Source of the DNA: Chitinispirillaceae bacterium
GTDB lineage: Bacteria > Fibrobacterota > Chitinivibrionia > Chitinivibrionales > Chitinispirillaceae
DNA length: 64,000 nt
NCBI GenBank assembly: GCA_016930275.1
Contig: JAFGHA010000080.1
Location: 1 to 64,000 of the forward strand
Reading direction: 5' to 3'
This document shows, in pieces, positions 51,617 to 60,918 of the stretch (position 1 is its first letter; every line of letters begins with the position of its first letter). The position numbers were made by a program, and so were the translations under genes. Under the pieces are notes generated by a model that was not told the origin of the DNA, did not search any database, and was given only the letters and a program-made list of their open reading frames with translations.

Positions 51617-52453
51617 TCAACGTACCGACGGCTTGCGCTTACGCCATTGCCGCTTCCGATTCGTCCGACACATTTCCCCTCTTCTGACCCAGTTATATTT
51701 CGCCAGGCCGACCACACTTCTCACGAACGGTATTTCGTACAGGATTCTTCTTCCGACCGGTGAATGACACCGCATGAACAGGTCGAACCGTGCCAGGAAT
51801 GATGCATATACCGAGGGTGCGGCAGGCAGATAATACTTTGTATGAAGCAGGAGATTGCATTTGTGAATAACCAGCCATATAAACGCCGGTATTTCCGTTT
51901 TTCCGGCCCGATCCCAGAATACCTCCCAGCAGAAATCCTCCTGCTGAACATACAACGGGATCTCCCGGTAAAACTGCAATTCGAAACCATCGATCACATG
52001 CAGCAGTTTATGACAGATATGTATCAACAGTGCATCAACGGGATCGGGAAACCGGCAGCTTTCACTCACGACGTTTCCATGAGTGAACAGCTGTCGATTG
52101 GGAAGCAGAAACCGATTGGGGGTGTTGACAAGCCGATGCAGTTCCACATATATCGAATGACGATTCCAGTCGAATGCGACAGGACGCTCAAAATCCCAGT
52201 ACTGCGGGCAGCGACGCACATCCGGCAGGGATTCAAACCAGTCACAGATTTCACTGTACCGGTCTTCAGGCAGCAGCAGATCGATATCGCGCATACAACG
52301 GCTCGCAATCGTCGTTGCCAGTCCGGACCTGATAAGATAAGCGCCCTTGATCGGCATGAAACAGTACCCGCGGGAAGCAAAAAGGCGCTCGATTTCCGCA
52401 AGCGCCTCCCCGTAAACGATCTGCAGTGCCACCCATTTCGGATCATGCGACAC
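51617..52453 (-). CDS. Nucleotidyltransferase-fold protein (NTP_transf_5-like)
   Basis: A 278-residue protein. PIKGAYLIRSGLATTIASR followed by MRDIDLLLPEDRY matches the pattern of the uncharacterised nucleotidyltransferase family PF14907 (LKGxxL...R..DIDLLV), where the two Asp would bind metal; HSIYVELHRLVN gives a third acidic site. These proteins are often found in polysaccharide or glycan loci. The C-terminal ~80 residues are Arg-rich. It starts 18 nt after glgC on the same strand. The reaction is unknown. Confidence 0.7.
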   Translation of the reverse strand: MSHDPKWVALQIVYGEALAEIERLFASRGYCFMPIKGAYLIRSGLATTIASRCMRDIDLLLPEDRYSEICDWFESLPDVRRCPQYWDFERPVAFDWNRHSIYVELHRLVNTPNRFLLPNRQLFTHGNVVSESCRFPDPVDALLIHICHKLLHVIDGFELQFYREIPLYVQQEDFCWEVFWDRAGKTEIPAFIWLVIHKCNLLLHTKYYLPAAPSVYASFLARFDLFMRCHSPVGRRILYEIPFVRSVVGLAKYNWVRRGEMCRTNRKRQWRKRKPSVR

Positions 52454-52471
52454 AGGATACCACCATACCGT

Positions 52472-53740
52472 TCAAAATTCATAGCCATCGGGAATCTGCG
52501 TGGATTTCGGTACCACGATGATACCGTCGCGAACAACGATTCCATCGCGTTCGCCTTCAATCACCTTCTCCTTGTTGACAAGACGTACATTGTCGCCGAT
52601 TCTCACATCCTTGTCCAGTATCGCGTTTTCGATCACACAGTTTCTGCCGATGCCGAGATGCATCATACCGTCGCGTTCATCTTCATAAAAATCCGCACCC
52701 ATGAAAATTACGCGTGAAAGCCTGCTGCCGCTGCGGATCACCGATCGCACGCCGAGAACCGAACTGACAACCGAAGCGTTTTCAATCATTGATCCTTCAC
52801 AGATGATTGATGAGTCTATGGTTGAGCCGGTGAATTTCGCCGCAGGGAGAAACCGCGCGCGGGTGAAAATCGGCTGCTGCTGATCATAGAAATTGAACGG
52901 CGGATTCGACTTTGTCATATCAATATGCGCATTGAAGAATGATCCGATGGTCCCGATATCCTCCCAGTATCCGTTGAACGGATAGGCGAACAAACGGTAT
53001 TTGTCGATGGCGGCGGGAATTATCTGTTTGCCGAAATCATCGTACTGAAACTCATCGAGCAGGTTGAACAGTACTTTTTTGTTGAAGATATACACTCCCA
53101 TCGATCCGACATGGGTTCGCGAAGGATCACTCGACTTGAAAGGTTCCTTGAGACGCAATCCCCGGGGGATGGCGAATTCATCGATCACCGAGTCGACTTT
53201 CGGTTTCTCCACAAAGTCCACCACCTGGGAATCGGCATCCATTTTAAGCACACCGAGTTCATGTACCCGTGAACGCTCAACCGGTACTACCCCCAGTGTC
53301 ACGTCAGCCTCATGTGCAAAGTGAAAATTCAGAAATTTCTTGAAATCCATCCGGTAAAGATGATCTCCGGAAAGCAGGAGAATGGCATCACCGGCCCGTC
53401 TGAAATTCGCCATATTTTTCCGTACCGCATCGGCCGTTCCCTGATACCAGCCTTTGTTATCTACCGTTTGTGCTGCAGCCAGGACCGAAACGAACCCGCC
53501 GGAAAACGAATCCATACGATAGGTCTGGAAAATGTGACGATGCAGGGATTCGGAGGCGAACTGCGTCAGTACCCAGATTGAACGGATGTTATGGTGAAGA
53601 CAATTACTGATGGGAATATCGATCAGACGGAATTTACCGCCGATCGGAACAGCGGGTTTCGAACGGGTTTCGGTGAGTGGATGGAGACGACGTCCCTGTC
53701 CTCCTGCAAGTATGATCGCTGTCACCAACGGATTCTGCAT
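52472..53740 (-). CDS. glgC: Glucose-1-phosphate adenylyltransferase
   Basis: A 422-residue ADP-glucose pyrophosphorylase. ILAGGQGRRLHPLT is the nucleotide-binding loop, KPAVPIGGKFRLIDIPISN the catalytic start, GTADAVRKN and LLLSGDHLYRMD the active-site strands, and VDFVEKPK contacts glucose-1-phosphate. A left-handed beta-helix occupies the last ~110 residues. It makes ADP-glucose for glycogen. GGAG lies 6 nt before the ATG. It is divergent from the HDOD gene. Confidence 0.95.
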   Translation of the reverse strand: MQNPLVTAIILAGGQGRRLHPLTETRSKPAVPIGGKFRLIDIPISNCLHHNIRSIWVLTQFASESLHRHIFQTYRMDSFSGGFVSVLAAAQTVDNKGWYQGTADAVRKNMANFRRAGDAILLLSGDHLYRMDFKKFLNFHFAHEADVTLGVVPVERSRVHELGVLKMDADSQVVDFVEKPKVDSVIDEFAIPRGLRLKEPFKSSDPSRTHVGSMGVYIFNKKVLFNLLDEFQYDDFGKQIIPAAIDKYRLFAYPFNGYWEDIGTIGSFFNAHIDMTKSNPPFNFYDQQQPIFTRARFLPAAKFTGSTIDSSIICEGSMIENASVVSSVLGVRSVIRSGSRLSRVIFMGADFYEDERDGMMHLGIGRNCVIENAILDKDVRIGDNVRLVNKEKVIEGERDGIVVRDGIIVVPKSTQIPDGYEF

Positions 53741-53840
53741 AGGAACTCCTGTGTATTGAGTGAAGATAATGCCCTTCGGATTTTAGTCAGTTTAAAAATA
53801 CCGTCTCCGAGTGGTAGAAATCCACCCTAATTTCACTTCC

Positions 53841-53869
53841 TTGACCCCCATTTTTCCGAGTGATATAAT
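53841..53869 (+). promoter_or_regulatory. Near-consensus sigma-70 promoter upstream of the HDOD gene
   Basis: TTGACC (53841-53846), 17-nt spacer, TATAAT (53864-53869). Only the last base of the -35 differs from consensus. Transcription should start near 53876, almost 300 nt before the HDOD start codon. Confidence 0.7.
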
Positions 53870-53875
53870 CATTCG

Positions 53876-54169
53876 ACACAAAATAAACCGTTAATAAAAA
53901 CGAGCGTGTTAGGCTGCCTCAGCCAGATTATTCCAGAGGATGCTCAGAAAATCCATATCCGGGAATCACCGAACCAGGGTAGTGCAACCCATTGATGACC
54001 GGTTTTTGGCGGAAATCATGTCCTTTTCATAGCAGCAGGGCGAAGGCGGGTATCATGGAATTGAACAGTGCAGTTCGCCGAAGAGAATTCCTACCGACTA
54101 CAACGATCATTATCAGTAACCGCTGCATAGTATACGCAGCATCTGCAGGATTCTGAAAGAGATGCTGTC
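53876..54169 (+). other. Long untranslated leader or small RNA region
   Basis: About 295 nt between the strong promoter and the HDOD gene carry no convincing open frame. Small hairpins are visible: GGCTG/CAGCC with loop CCT (about 53912-53924) and GGGT/ACCC (about 53979-53992). I could not match it to 6S RNA, RNase P, SRP RNA, tmRNA or a known riboswitch (including cyclic di-GMP types) by eye. Confidence 0.35.
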
Positions 54170-55921
54170 ATGATCAATCTTGTTCTCCTCTCGCAAAATG
54201 TCAAAGAACAGCAGATTCTCAATCTTGCATTGACACAGCAGGGGCTTAAAGTGCTTCTGTCGGAACCATCCTATCAGAATTTCGTTTTCATCATGCAGTA
54301 CATGCCCGATATCGTACTTGTTGAACTTCCGCATCTCTGTATCGAGCAGCTCAATTTCACCAGCCGGATCCGTGCCTACAAACGTACCCGTCTGCTCCCG
54401 ATCATCGGCTACGGAAACAAAATCGATCCGTCTCTTCGTCGCGGCATGCTCAACAGCGGGATCACCATCTACCTGGAACGCCCGCTGAAATACAGTGAAC
54501 TGCTGGCGCTCATCCAGCGATTGCTCAAACCGTTCAATAAAACCATCGAAACAAAGCCCCCCGTCTCCGAAAAGGAGAAGGATCTTGCGCTGATTCTCAG
54601 CCCGGATGCATTACCGATGCAGAAAGTCGAAGCCATGAGTAAACACATCTACAGACTCCTGGCGTTTCCCTTTACCATAGCGAAAGTACTGCAGATCACC
54701 AACAACGAAAAAACCGGTGCATCACACCTTGCTCAGGCGATTTCATCGGACCCTTCCATTTCGGCTCATATGCTCAAAATCGCCAATTCCGTGTTTTTCG
54801 CAAGCAGCAATCGTCGTATCAGTTCAATCAAGGAAGCAGTCATCCGCATCGGATTCGAAGAGACGAAAAAAATCACCATGGGAATGAGCGTTATCAATCT
54901 TTTCTCATCGTCAAATAAAAACCTGGGATTCGACCGGACTGATTTCTGGTACCACTCGCTGACCGTCGCCCTCATTGCTGAACGACTTGCAAAGATGATG
55001 GGGGACATCAGTACCGAAGAAGCCTTTCTCGCTGGACTCCTGCACGATCTCGGAATTCTGCTGCTCGACGAGTATTTCCCGACCGTATTCAATGAGGTAC
55101 TTGAACAGGCGACAAAAAGCGCGGGCAGATTTTATGACGTTGAAAAAACACGACTTAACGTGACTCACCTCGACCTGATCGGCGAACTTTTTCCCCGCTG
55201 GAAAATACCTCAGCAGATCACCGATGCCATTGTCGGACACTATATCGCCGCAGGCTTCGATCACCCCCCGGAACCCGTCAACGAAAAACTCAGTGTCTGT
55301 GTGACGCTCGGAAATCTTTTCGCGAAACTCATCCACAGCGGTCGTGAATGTGACGAGTATGTGACTCCAGTGGATAATATACTGATGACAACGGTAAAGC
55401 TTCCCCACGGTCTGCCGCGTACGTTTATCAACAACATCATGATGCAGGTGATGAGCACCCGTGCTTTCTTCGGTTTGGAGGAACGGGAATACGGGGGTGA
55501 TTGCCCTGATAACATCGACCCAAAAAGCATTCGTATCGGCGTGGTGAATCCGGAGGCGGCCGTTATTGTTCCGCCGTCAATCAATCTGGAAAATCATGGT
55601 ATGCAATGTGAAATTATCACCTCCGGTTCCGTCGGTCGCATCCCCGATGAAAAATACCATGCCATCGTCTGGTGGTCGCAGAAACCGGTGAATCCGGAGA
55701 CAATCGCTCCGCTGACCCGTCTGCGACCGGCTGCGCTCGGCACGAATGCGACTCCCGGTACCCTCCCGATACTCCTTTTCTGTCCCGATAGTGCCAGACC
55801 GGAACGGTTTCCGGGATGTTCCGTTTTCAACAATGCATTTGACCTGCGGGTTCTTGAATCGGGACTTGCAGCAATACTTTCCGCTTCGACGATACCGGAA
55901 TCACTGCAGGGAGCGGCATGA
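54170..55921 (+). CDS. HDOD domain protein with degenerate receiver
   Basis: A 583-residue protein. Residues 1-125 have the fold order of a response-regulator receiver, but the phosphorylation Asp is missing (DIVLVELPH) and the late Lys is replaced (LERPLK). Residues ~150-365 are an HDOD domain (LAQAISSDPSISAHMLKIAN, LLHDLGILLLDEYF). The last ~150 residues are beta-rich and unassigned. HDOD proteins have no known catalysis and act in signalling complexes. The stop overlaps the HD-GYP gene (ATGA). Confidence 0.83.
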   Translation: MINLVLLSQNVKEQQILNLALTQQGLKVLLSEPSYQNFVFIMQYMPDIVLVELPHLCIEQLNFTSRIRAYKRTRLLPIIGYGNKIDPSLRRGMLNSGITIYLERPLKYSELLALIQRLLKPFNKTIETKPPVSEKEKDLALILSPDALPMQKVEAMSKHIYRLLAFPFTIAKVLQITNNEKTGASHLAQAISSDPSISAHMLKIANSVFFASSNRRISSIKEAVIRIGFEETKKITMGMSVINLFSSSNKNLGFDRTDFWYHSLTVALIAERLAKMMGDISTEEAFLAGLLHDLGILLLDEYFPTVFNEVLEQATKSAGRFYDVEKTRLNVTHLDLIGELFPRWKIPQQITDAIVGHYIAAGFDHPPEPVNEKLSVCVTLGNLFAKLIHSGRECDEYVTPVDNILMTTVKLPHGLPRTFINNIMMQVMSTRAFFGLEEREYGGDCPDNIDPKSIRIGVVNPEAAVIVPPSINLENHGMQCEIITSGSVGRIPDEKYHAIVWWSQKPVNPETIAPLTRLRPAALGTNATPGTLPILLFCPDSARPERFPGCSVFNNAFDLRVLESGLAAILSASTIPESLQGAA

Positions 55922-57255
55922 TGCCGGTTATTTATCTTGATGATCTGAAGGAAGGCCACGTTACCGAAGCTGATTACTATTCATCAAGAGGACAACTGCT
56001 CATCGCCCGGGGAGAAACCATTACCCCGCAGCATCTGACACTGCTGCGCAAACGTAATATTTTCGAAATACACCTCCACAGTTCAGAAATCCCGGACGAT
56101 AAAAAACCGGGAGATTCACCTCCCCGCTCCGAATCGGAAGCCCTGCCGCCGTCGGCAACTCAGAAGTGGCAGATCGACCCGGGGAGAAAAGGATTCGAGC
56201 AGCTTCTGACCAACCGTACTGCCGCCAGTCTCGATCGTGCGCTCAACCTCGAACGGACCAGCGATAATCCGATCGGTAAATCATTTCAGTCGCTGATGCG
56301 CCAGGAGCACCTTTTTCACCGTCCCTTGACGTACAAGCAGAGCATCACGCATCTCTACAATGATGCCCTCCAGCAGATCAGAATCATCCTCAATCGGCTT
56401 GCCGGTGGAATCTCGATCGATGCGGGGCTGCTCCGTTCACTGGTGGAACGGTTCATCGCGCCCTTTCTCAACGACCGGAACCTGCTCCTCACCATTGCCT
56501 CACAGAAAGTCGATCAGGACGACCCCCTTTACAACCATACACTTAACGTCAGTTTACTGGCGATGAATATCGCGGCGGCAACCGACTACAGTGAAGAACA
56601 GGTGATTCAGATCGGCATGGGAGCGCTCCTGCACGATCTCGGCATGCTGCTCGTACCGCCCGCAATCAGGTTCAAGAAGGGGCGACTCGACGATGAGGAG
56701 TGGTACGAAATCCGCAAGCACCCGCTCTTTGGTCTGCACATTATCGACCGGACCCTGCGGCTGCCCGATGCGGCGAAATATATCACCTACCAGATTCACG
56801 AACGGGAAAACGGTAAAGGATACCCGAAACAGCGTAGCGGACACCTGATCCATAATTTCGCGAAGATAACCATGATCGCCGATATCTTCGAGGCGGTTTC
56901 AGCACCACGGCCGTACCGCCGGGCGTTCGCTCCCTACAAGGGCATGGAAATGCTTATCAAAATGGGAAAACAGCAGTTGATCAGCGAGCACTTCGTCATG
57001 GCGATGCTTAAATCCGTCTCACTCTTCCCGGTCGGCAGTATCGTTGAGCTGAACGACGGACGGATCGGGCAGGTAATCGCCGCCAATAGATTTCATCTCG
57101 CCCGTCCTCTGGTGAGTATCGTATCCGAAAAGAAACAGCCGCTTCTCGACAGTTCGGAAACCTATCCGGTCGATCTTTCCAACGACACGTCACTCCAGAT
57201 TATCCGGTCGCTGCCCTTCGGTTCAATTGACTGTGACATCCTTTACGGTCTCTGA
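55918..57255 (+). CDS. HD-GYP domain protein (cyclic di-GMP phosphodiesterase-like)
   Basis: A 445-residue protein. A small N-terminal domain (1-60) resembles the PilZ-adjacent/DUF3391-like leader of many HD-GYP proteins (GHVTEADYYSSRGQLLIARGE). Residues ~185-370 are the HD-GYP domain: YNHTLNVSLLAMNIA, LLHDLGMLL (HD near 240), then HERENGKGYP (near 294). The canonical motif HHExxDGxGYP reads IHERENGKGYP here, so one metal-binding His and the Asp are replaced. It may still cleave cyclic di-GMP or be a binding-only protein. It ends 10 nt before the convergent recO. Confidence 0.87.
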   Translation: MMPVIYLDDLKEGHVTEADYYSSRGQLLIARGETITPQHLTLLRKRNIFEIHLHSSEIPDDKKPGDSPPRSESEALPPSATQKWQIDPGRKGFEQLLTNRTAASLDRALNLERTSDNPIGKSFQSLMRQEHLFHRPLTYKQSITHLYNDALQQIRIILNRLAGGISIDAGLLRSLVERFIAPFLNDRNLLLTIASQKVDQDDPLYNHTLNVSLLAMNIAAATDYSEEQVIQIGMGALLHDLGMLLVPPAIRFKKGRLDDEEWYEIRKHPLFGLHIIDRTLRLPDAAKYITYQIHERENGKGYPKQRSGHLIHNFAKITMIADIFEAVSAPRPYRRAFAPYKGMEMLIKMGKQQLISEHFVMAMLKSVSLFPVGSIVELNDGRIGQVIAANRFHLARPLVSIVSEKKQPLLDSSETYPVDLSNDTSLQIIRSLPFGSIDCDILYGL

Positions 57256-57265
57256 AACCGGCGTT

Positions 57266-58030
57266 TTACATTCCTGCAAGGTGCTCCACAAAAGCATACG
57301 ATTCAAGGTTTTTCCTTATTTCCAGATGATACCGGGAATAATCGTAGGCGAGTCGTAGTGCTGCGACGGCTTCTTTCCCGGAGAGCACCGGTGCATCGCC
57401 GGAACCGGAGGATGAAAACCAGATCGCCGCTCCCGCCGACACCAACCGGTCGGCCGACGCACCGAAACCCGAGGAACACCGTTCGCACCGCACCATTCCC
57501 TGTTCGATATTAAGCCACACCGGCCCGCTTCCGTCCGTTCGGTAACCGCAGGATGAACACTGCGAGAAATCAAGACCGAATCCCAGATGTCCACTGAAAG
57601 CGAACAGTATTTTTGACAGATACGTCAGATGGCCGCGTAGACCCTGCCCGACGTTGCTGAGCCCCGTCAGAAATTCAACGATAAAATCATACACGTCAGG
57701 ATGCGAATCGCCCGCGGGGACGGCCGAAAGAACGATATCAAACAACAGGTCGCGTATCGCGGTTTTTTCGAGGTCGCCCCGAAGCAGTGGAAAATAGTCG
57801 TGGATGCTGCAGTCGGTGATCTGATGCAGATCTCCATGCTGCTTGAGGTAGACGATATGCTCGATGATATACCCGCGCTCCACCGGTACCCGGCGGCGGT
57901 CTCCCCGCCGAATGCCTTTGGCGATTCCGCTGAAACGCCCGTGTTCACGGGAAAAGAGTACGGCGAGAATACTTGACTCCCGATATGGTGTCACCGACAA
58001 CACCACCGAGTGCGTTTTACCGATTGCCAT
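57266..58030 (-). CDS. recO: DNA repair protein RecO
   Basis: A 254-residue protein. An N-terminal OB-fold (about 1-80, VVLSVTPYRESSILAVLFSREHG) precedes a helical domain, and a zinc ribbon is formed by CSSCGY and CERCSSG (about 161-188). RecO loads RecA on SSB-coated DNA in gap repair. It is 9 nt after the DUF502 gene and is the last gene of the dprA-ftsB-DUF502-recO run. Confidence 0.9.
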   Translation of the reverse strand: MAIGKTHSVVLSVTPYRESSILAVLFSREHGRFSGIAKGIRRGDRRRVPVERGYIIEHIVYLKQHGDLHQITDCSIHDYFPLLRGDLEKTAIRDLLFDIVLSAVPAGDSHPDVYDFIVEFLTGLSNVGQGLRGHLTYLSKILFAFSGHLGFGLDFSQCSSCGYRTDGSGPVWLNIEQGMVRCERCSSGFGASADRLVSAGAAIWFSSSGSGDAPVLSGKEAVAALRLAYDYSRYHLEIRKNLESYAFVEHLAGM

Positions 58031-58039
58031 CCCGGATTG

Positions 58040-58753
58040 TCAATCCCTCGGATCGTGGATGTCGGCTTCATTTTTTTTGCCGGTAAAGAGATCGGTCCAC
58101 TTCCACCCCCGTTTCATGGTGGAGGCACCTTCCTTGAGCGCCATCGCATGATCCGCACCGAGCAATCCGGCGGAGACAACCAGCTTTATTGCACTTTCAA
58201 CCGGAATATTGAGTTCCACCACTTCGCTTTCACCGACATACAGAAGATACCCCGAGGTCGGATTCGGGGTGGTCGGCAGAAAAACGGCCAGAAGTCTCTG
58301 ACCCACTTTGAGGGAGAATTTCGTGTTCGCTTCACTCGTAATGAAACCGATACTGTAACAATTTTCTTTGGGAAATTCGATCAGCACGGCACGTTCAAAT
58401 ACCTGCTTTTTATTGGTCGACACCATATCGATGATCTGCTGAATGGTAAGGTAGATCTTGTTGAGAAAAGGAATACCGGCAATAATGTTATTCCCGACCG
58501 CGATCAATTTTCTGCCGAAGTAATTTTTCGCGGTAAGCCCCGCAAAATAGGCGATGACAATGCTGATCAGAACACCGAGACCCGGTGGCATCTGAATACC
58601 GAGGATAGCAGGAAGCACCGAATCGATCCACTGGAACAGTTGCACGATAATCAATACCGTGACGACTAGTGGGATAACCAGCAGTACCCCGGTGATGATA
58701 TTCGACCGCATCTGTTTGAATAATTTTGAAATTAGCCGGATTGCCATGATCAT
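58040..58753 (-). CDS. DUF502 family membrane protein
   Basis: A 237-residue protein with two N-terminal helices (about 19-42 and 60-78) followed by a soluble domain with GIPFLNKIYLTIQQIIDMVS and FLPTTPNPTSGYLLYV, the hallmarks of DUF502. The function of this widespread family is not settled; a plant homologue is linked to membrane trafficking or leaf development. It overlaps ftsB by 4 nt and precedes recO by 9 nt. Confidence 0.88.
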   Translation of the reverse strand: MIMAIRLISKLFKQMRSNIITGVLLVIPLVVTVLIIVQLFQWIDSVLPAILGIQMPPGLGVLISIVIAYFAGLTAKNYFGRKLIAVGNNIIAGIPFLNKIYLTIQQIIDMVSTNKKQVFERAVLIEFPKENCYSIGFITSEANTKFSLKVGQRLLAVFLPTTPNPTSGYLLYVGESEVVELNIPVESAIKLVVSAGLLGADHAMALKEGASTMKRGWKWTDLFTGKKNEADIHDPRD

Positions 58754-59034
58754 TTCCCCTCAATGAATTTATACATTTTCTCGTTTTCACGTGCCATCCC
58801 GTACTTCTCCCGTGCAATACGTTCGATGTAGGCGGTATCACCGGTGAGACGTTGGATCTCCGTTTTCAATGAATCGATCCTACGACGGGAAACGGCCAGC
58901 GAATCATTGAGCCGTCCCATCTGGCGCCAGGTCCGATAGAGAGTCACTACCCCCTGATCACCCGCCAGAAGTGCTCCTCCCGCTGCAAGCACCGCTACCG
59001 CTCCTATTCCGATTACCAGACGTCGACGCCGCAT
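58750..59034 (-). CDS. ftsB: FtsB/DivIC-like septum formation initiator
   Basis: A 94-residue bitopic protein: a basic start (MRRRRLV), one membrane helix (about 6-24), then a coiled coil with RRIDSLKTEIQRLTGD and the family end AREKYGMARENEKMYKF. It bridges early and late division proteins with FtsL and FtsQ. ATG 59034 is chosen for GAGGG 4-5 nt upstream and its position right after dprA (8 nt); a longer form from 59082 would start inside dprA. Confidence 0.85.
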   Translation of the reverse strand: MRRRRLVIGIGAVAVLAAGGALLAGDQGVVTLYRTWRQMGRLNDSLAVSRRRIDSLKTEIQRLTGDTAYIERIAREKYGMARENEKMYKFIEGK

Positions 59035-59041
59035 TCGACCC

Positions 59042-60136
59042 TCACACCCGCACGTAGTGCTGTCCGCTGCATTGCTGGACAAAACCTTTCAGTTCCAGAT
59101 TCAACATCAGCATGAAAAGATCGGTCACCGCGAGCCCGAGCCGCTCCGCTATCGCATCAATACGCATCGGCTCATCGGAAAGACCATCAAGTACCCTCCG
59201 TTCATCATCGGTAAAAACACTTTCGGGTAACTCCCTCGGCAAGGGTTCTCCGGCCGTGAGCCGGTGGGCGGTAACCGCAGCCAACCCTCCGGCCAGTTCT
59301 CTGCCACTGCGCACCGGCGTCGCTCCGTCGCGGATCAGGTTGAACGTACCTCTGCTGAGCGGAGAGGTGATCGGTCCAGGTACCGCACAGACCTCCCTTC
59401 CCTGTTGCAAAGCATAACCCGCGGTGATCAGTGATCCGCTTTTCTCTCCGGCCTCCACCACGAGCACTGCAGCACTTAACCCGCTGATTATACGATTTCT
59501 GCGGGGAAAATTAAACGATTCCGGCGGTGTCCCCAGAGGAAATTCCGAAACGATGCACCCCTTTTCGAGAATACGGTCGCCAAGTGCCCTGTTCATTCGC
59601 GGATAGACCTCTTCAACACCGCATCCGAGAACCGCGATCGTGACACCGTCCGCCGCAACGCAGGTCTCATGCGCGACGGTATCGATACCGCGGGCAAGAC
59701 CGCTGACGATAACGAACGAACTCTCGACAAGTTCCTTCACGATATTCGCCGTCGCATGTTTACCGTAAACCGTCGGTGACCGGGAACCGACAACCGCCAC
59801 CGCATGACGCTTGAATACCGCCGGATCACCGCGCACATACAGCAGGGGTGGAGGAGCGAATATTTCTTTGAGATACTGCGGATACCGGTCATCATGCAGA
59901 GTAAGTAGAGTGATAGGTGACTGATGTATCGTATCGAGCTGTCGCTGTACCGAATCCTTGAATGCCGGGTCCCGCAGTTGATCGGCTGCTTCGGAAGTGA
60001 TCAGTCCCTCGTGGCGAAGTTGTGCAGGTGACTCTTCGAGTACCGCTTCGGGAGAACCGTACCGTTCAAGCAGCCGGGCGAATCCGGAAGGTCCAAGGCG
60101 GTAGAGAGAGTTCAGCAGTAACCAGGCAAACGGCAT
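59042..60136 (-). CDS. dprA: DNA processing protein DprA
   Basis: A 364-residue protein with a helical N-terminal domain (about 1-65) and a Rossmann-like core: YVRGDPAVF, VAVVGSRSPTVYGK, VIVSGLARGIDTVAHE, VSEFPLGTPPESFNFPRRNRII, then EAGEKSGSLITAGYALQQGREV. A winged-helix end (about 300-364) follows. DprA binds incoming single-stranded DNA and loads RecA during natural transformation. It lies just upstream of ftsB. No other competence genes are in the window. Confidence 0.93.
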   Translation of the reverse strand: MPFAWLLLNSLYRLGPSGFARLLERYGSPEAVLEESPAQLRHEGLITSEAADQLRDPAFKDSVQRQLDTIHQSPITLLTLHDDRYPQYLKEIFAPPPLLYVRGDPAVFKRHAVAVVGSRSPTVYGKHATANIVKELVESSFVIVSGLARGIDTVAHETCVAADGVTIAVLGCGVEEVYPRMNRALGDRILEKGCIVSEFPLGTPPESFNFPRRNRIISGLSAAVLVVEAGEKSGSLITAGYALQQGREVCAVPGPITSPLSRGTFNLIRDGATPVRSGRELAGGLAAVTAHRLTAGEPLPRELPESVFTDDERRVLDGLSDEPMRIDAIAERLGLAVTDLFMLMLNLELKGFVQQCSGQHYVRV

Positions 60137-60307
60137 AGTACATTCACAGTTGAAGAGACCGTATCAAACAGATGTCACAGCTAAAAATAATACCTGCCAG
60201 TTACTTATTTGTATAGATCGGTACGGTGAATAAATAAATTAAACACCCTTTTTAAAAAGGCCGGATGCGGTAACGGAAATGAGGTGTCAGAAGAGACAGG
60301 AACGGTA

Positions 60308-60883
60308 TCAGAAACCGCTTGTAAATTCAAGCGTACTCATGATCTCCTCGAAGACCGGAAGAAAATTCTCGAAAAGCTGCGGTTTGGTCCAGAATGACAG
60401 GCGAATGTCGTACGTATCGACCACAAAAAAAAACTCCACGAAACGGTACTCCGACTTATCATACACCCATTTGACCATGGCGTGATCACCGGCGATAAAA
60501 TCGACCGGTTCACTATCATTACCGACCTCGCTTTTATTGAGGTCTCTGATGTATTCGGCATATTCTTCCGGGGGTTCATTGAGATTAAGTGCCACCGCCT
60601 TGATTCCGTAAAGTTCCTCCACGGTGCTCCCCATGAACAGCAGTTCCCCGCCCGCCACCTGCATGGTCTTCGCAAAGGTTTTGTAATAACGGTTCATTTC
60701 GTTGGGATCGGTGACGATATTCCATTTCCCCCGGAGAGTAAGGAGAAAACCGATGCCCTCGTTCTTGTACACGTTATCTTCAGGAAAGAAATGGTCCGGG
60801 TAAAACTGCCGCATCGGTGCCGCACAGAAGAGCAGTACACTCAGTAACGCTGCTCCCCAGGGTTTCAGAAACGGTTTTGCCAC
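60308..60883 (-). CDS. Secreted protein, function unknown
   Basis: A 191-residue protein with an N-terminal signal (about 1-22, LLSVLLFCAAP). The mature part has a PsbP/DUF1795-like mix of strands and helices (GIGFLLTLRGKWNIV, FVEFFFVVDTYDIRLSFWTK, then a C-terminal helix FENFLPVFEEIMSTLEF); such proteins are small, often lipid-anchored, and not well understood. It begins 35 nt after the murA stop on the same strand, so it is probably in the same transcript. Confidence 0.6.
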   Translation of the reverse strand: MAKPFLKPWGAALLSVLLFCAAPMRQFYPDHFFPEDNVYKNEGIGFLLTLRGKWNIVTDPNEMNRYYKTFAKTMQVAGGELLFMGSTVEELYGIKAVALNLNEPPEEYAEYIRDLNKSEVGNDSEPVDFIAGDHAMVKWVYDKSEYRFVEFFFVVDTYDIRLSFWTKPQLFENFLPVFEEIMSTLEFTSGF

Positions 60884-60918
60884 GATAAATCTCCCTGCCG
60901 CTGTACCTGTCGATATTT

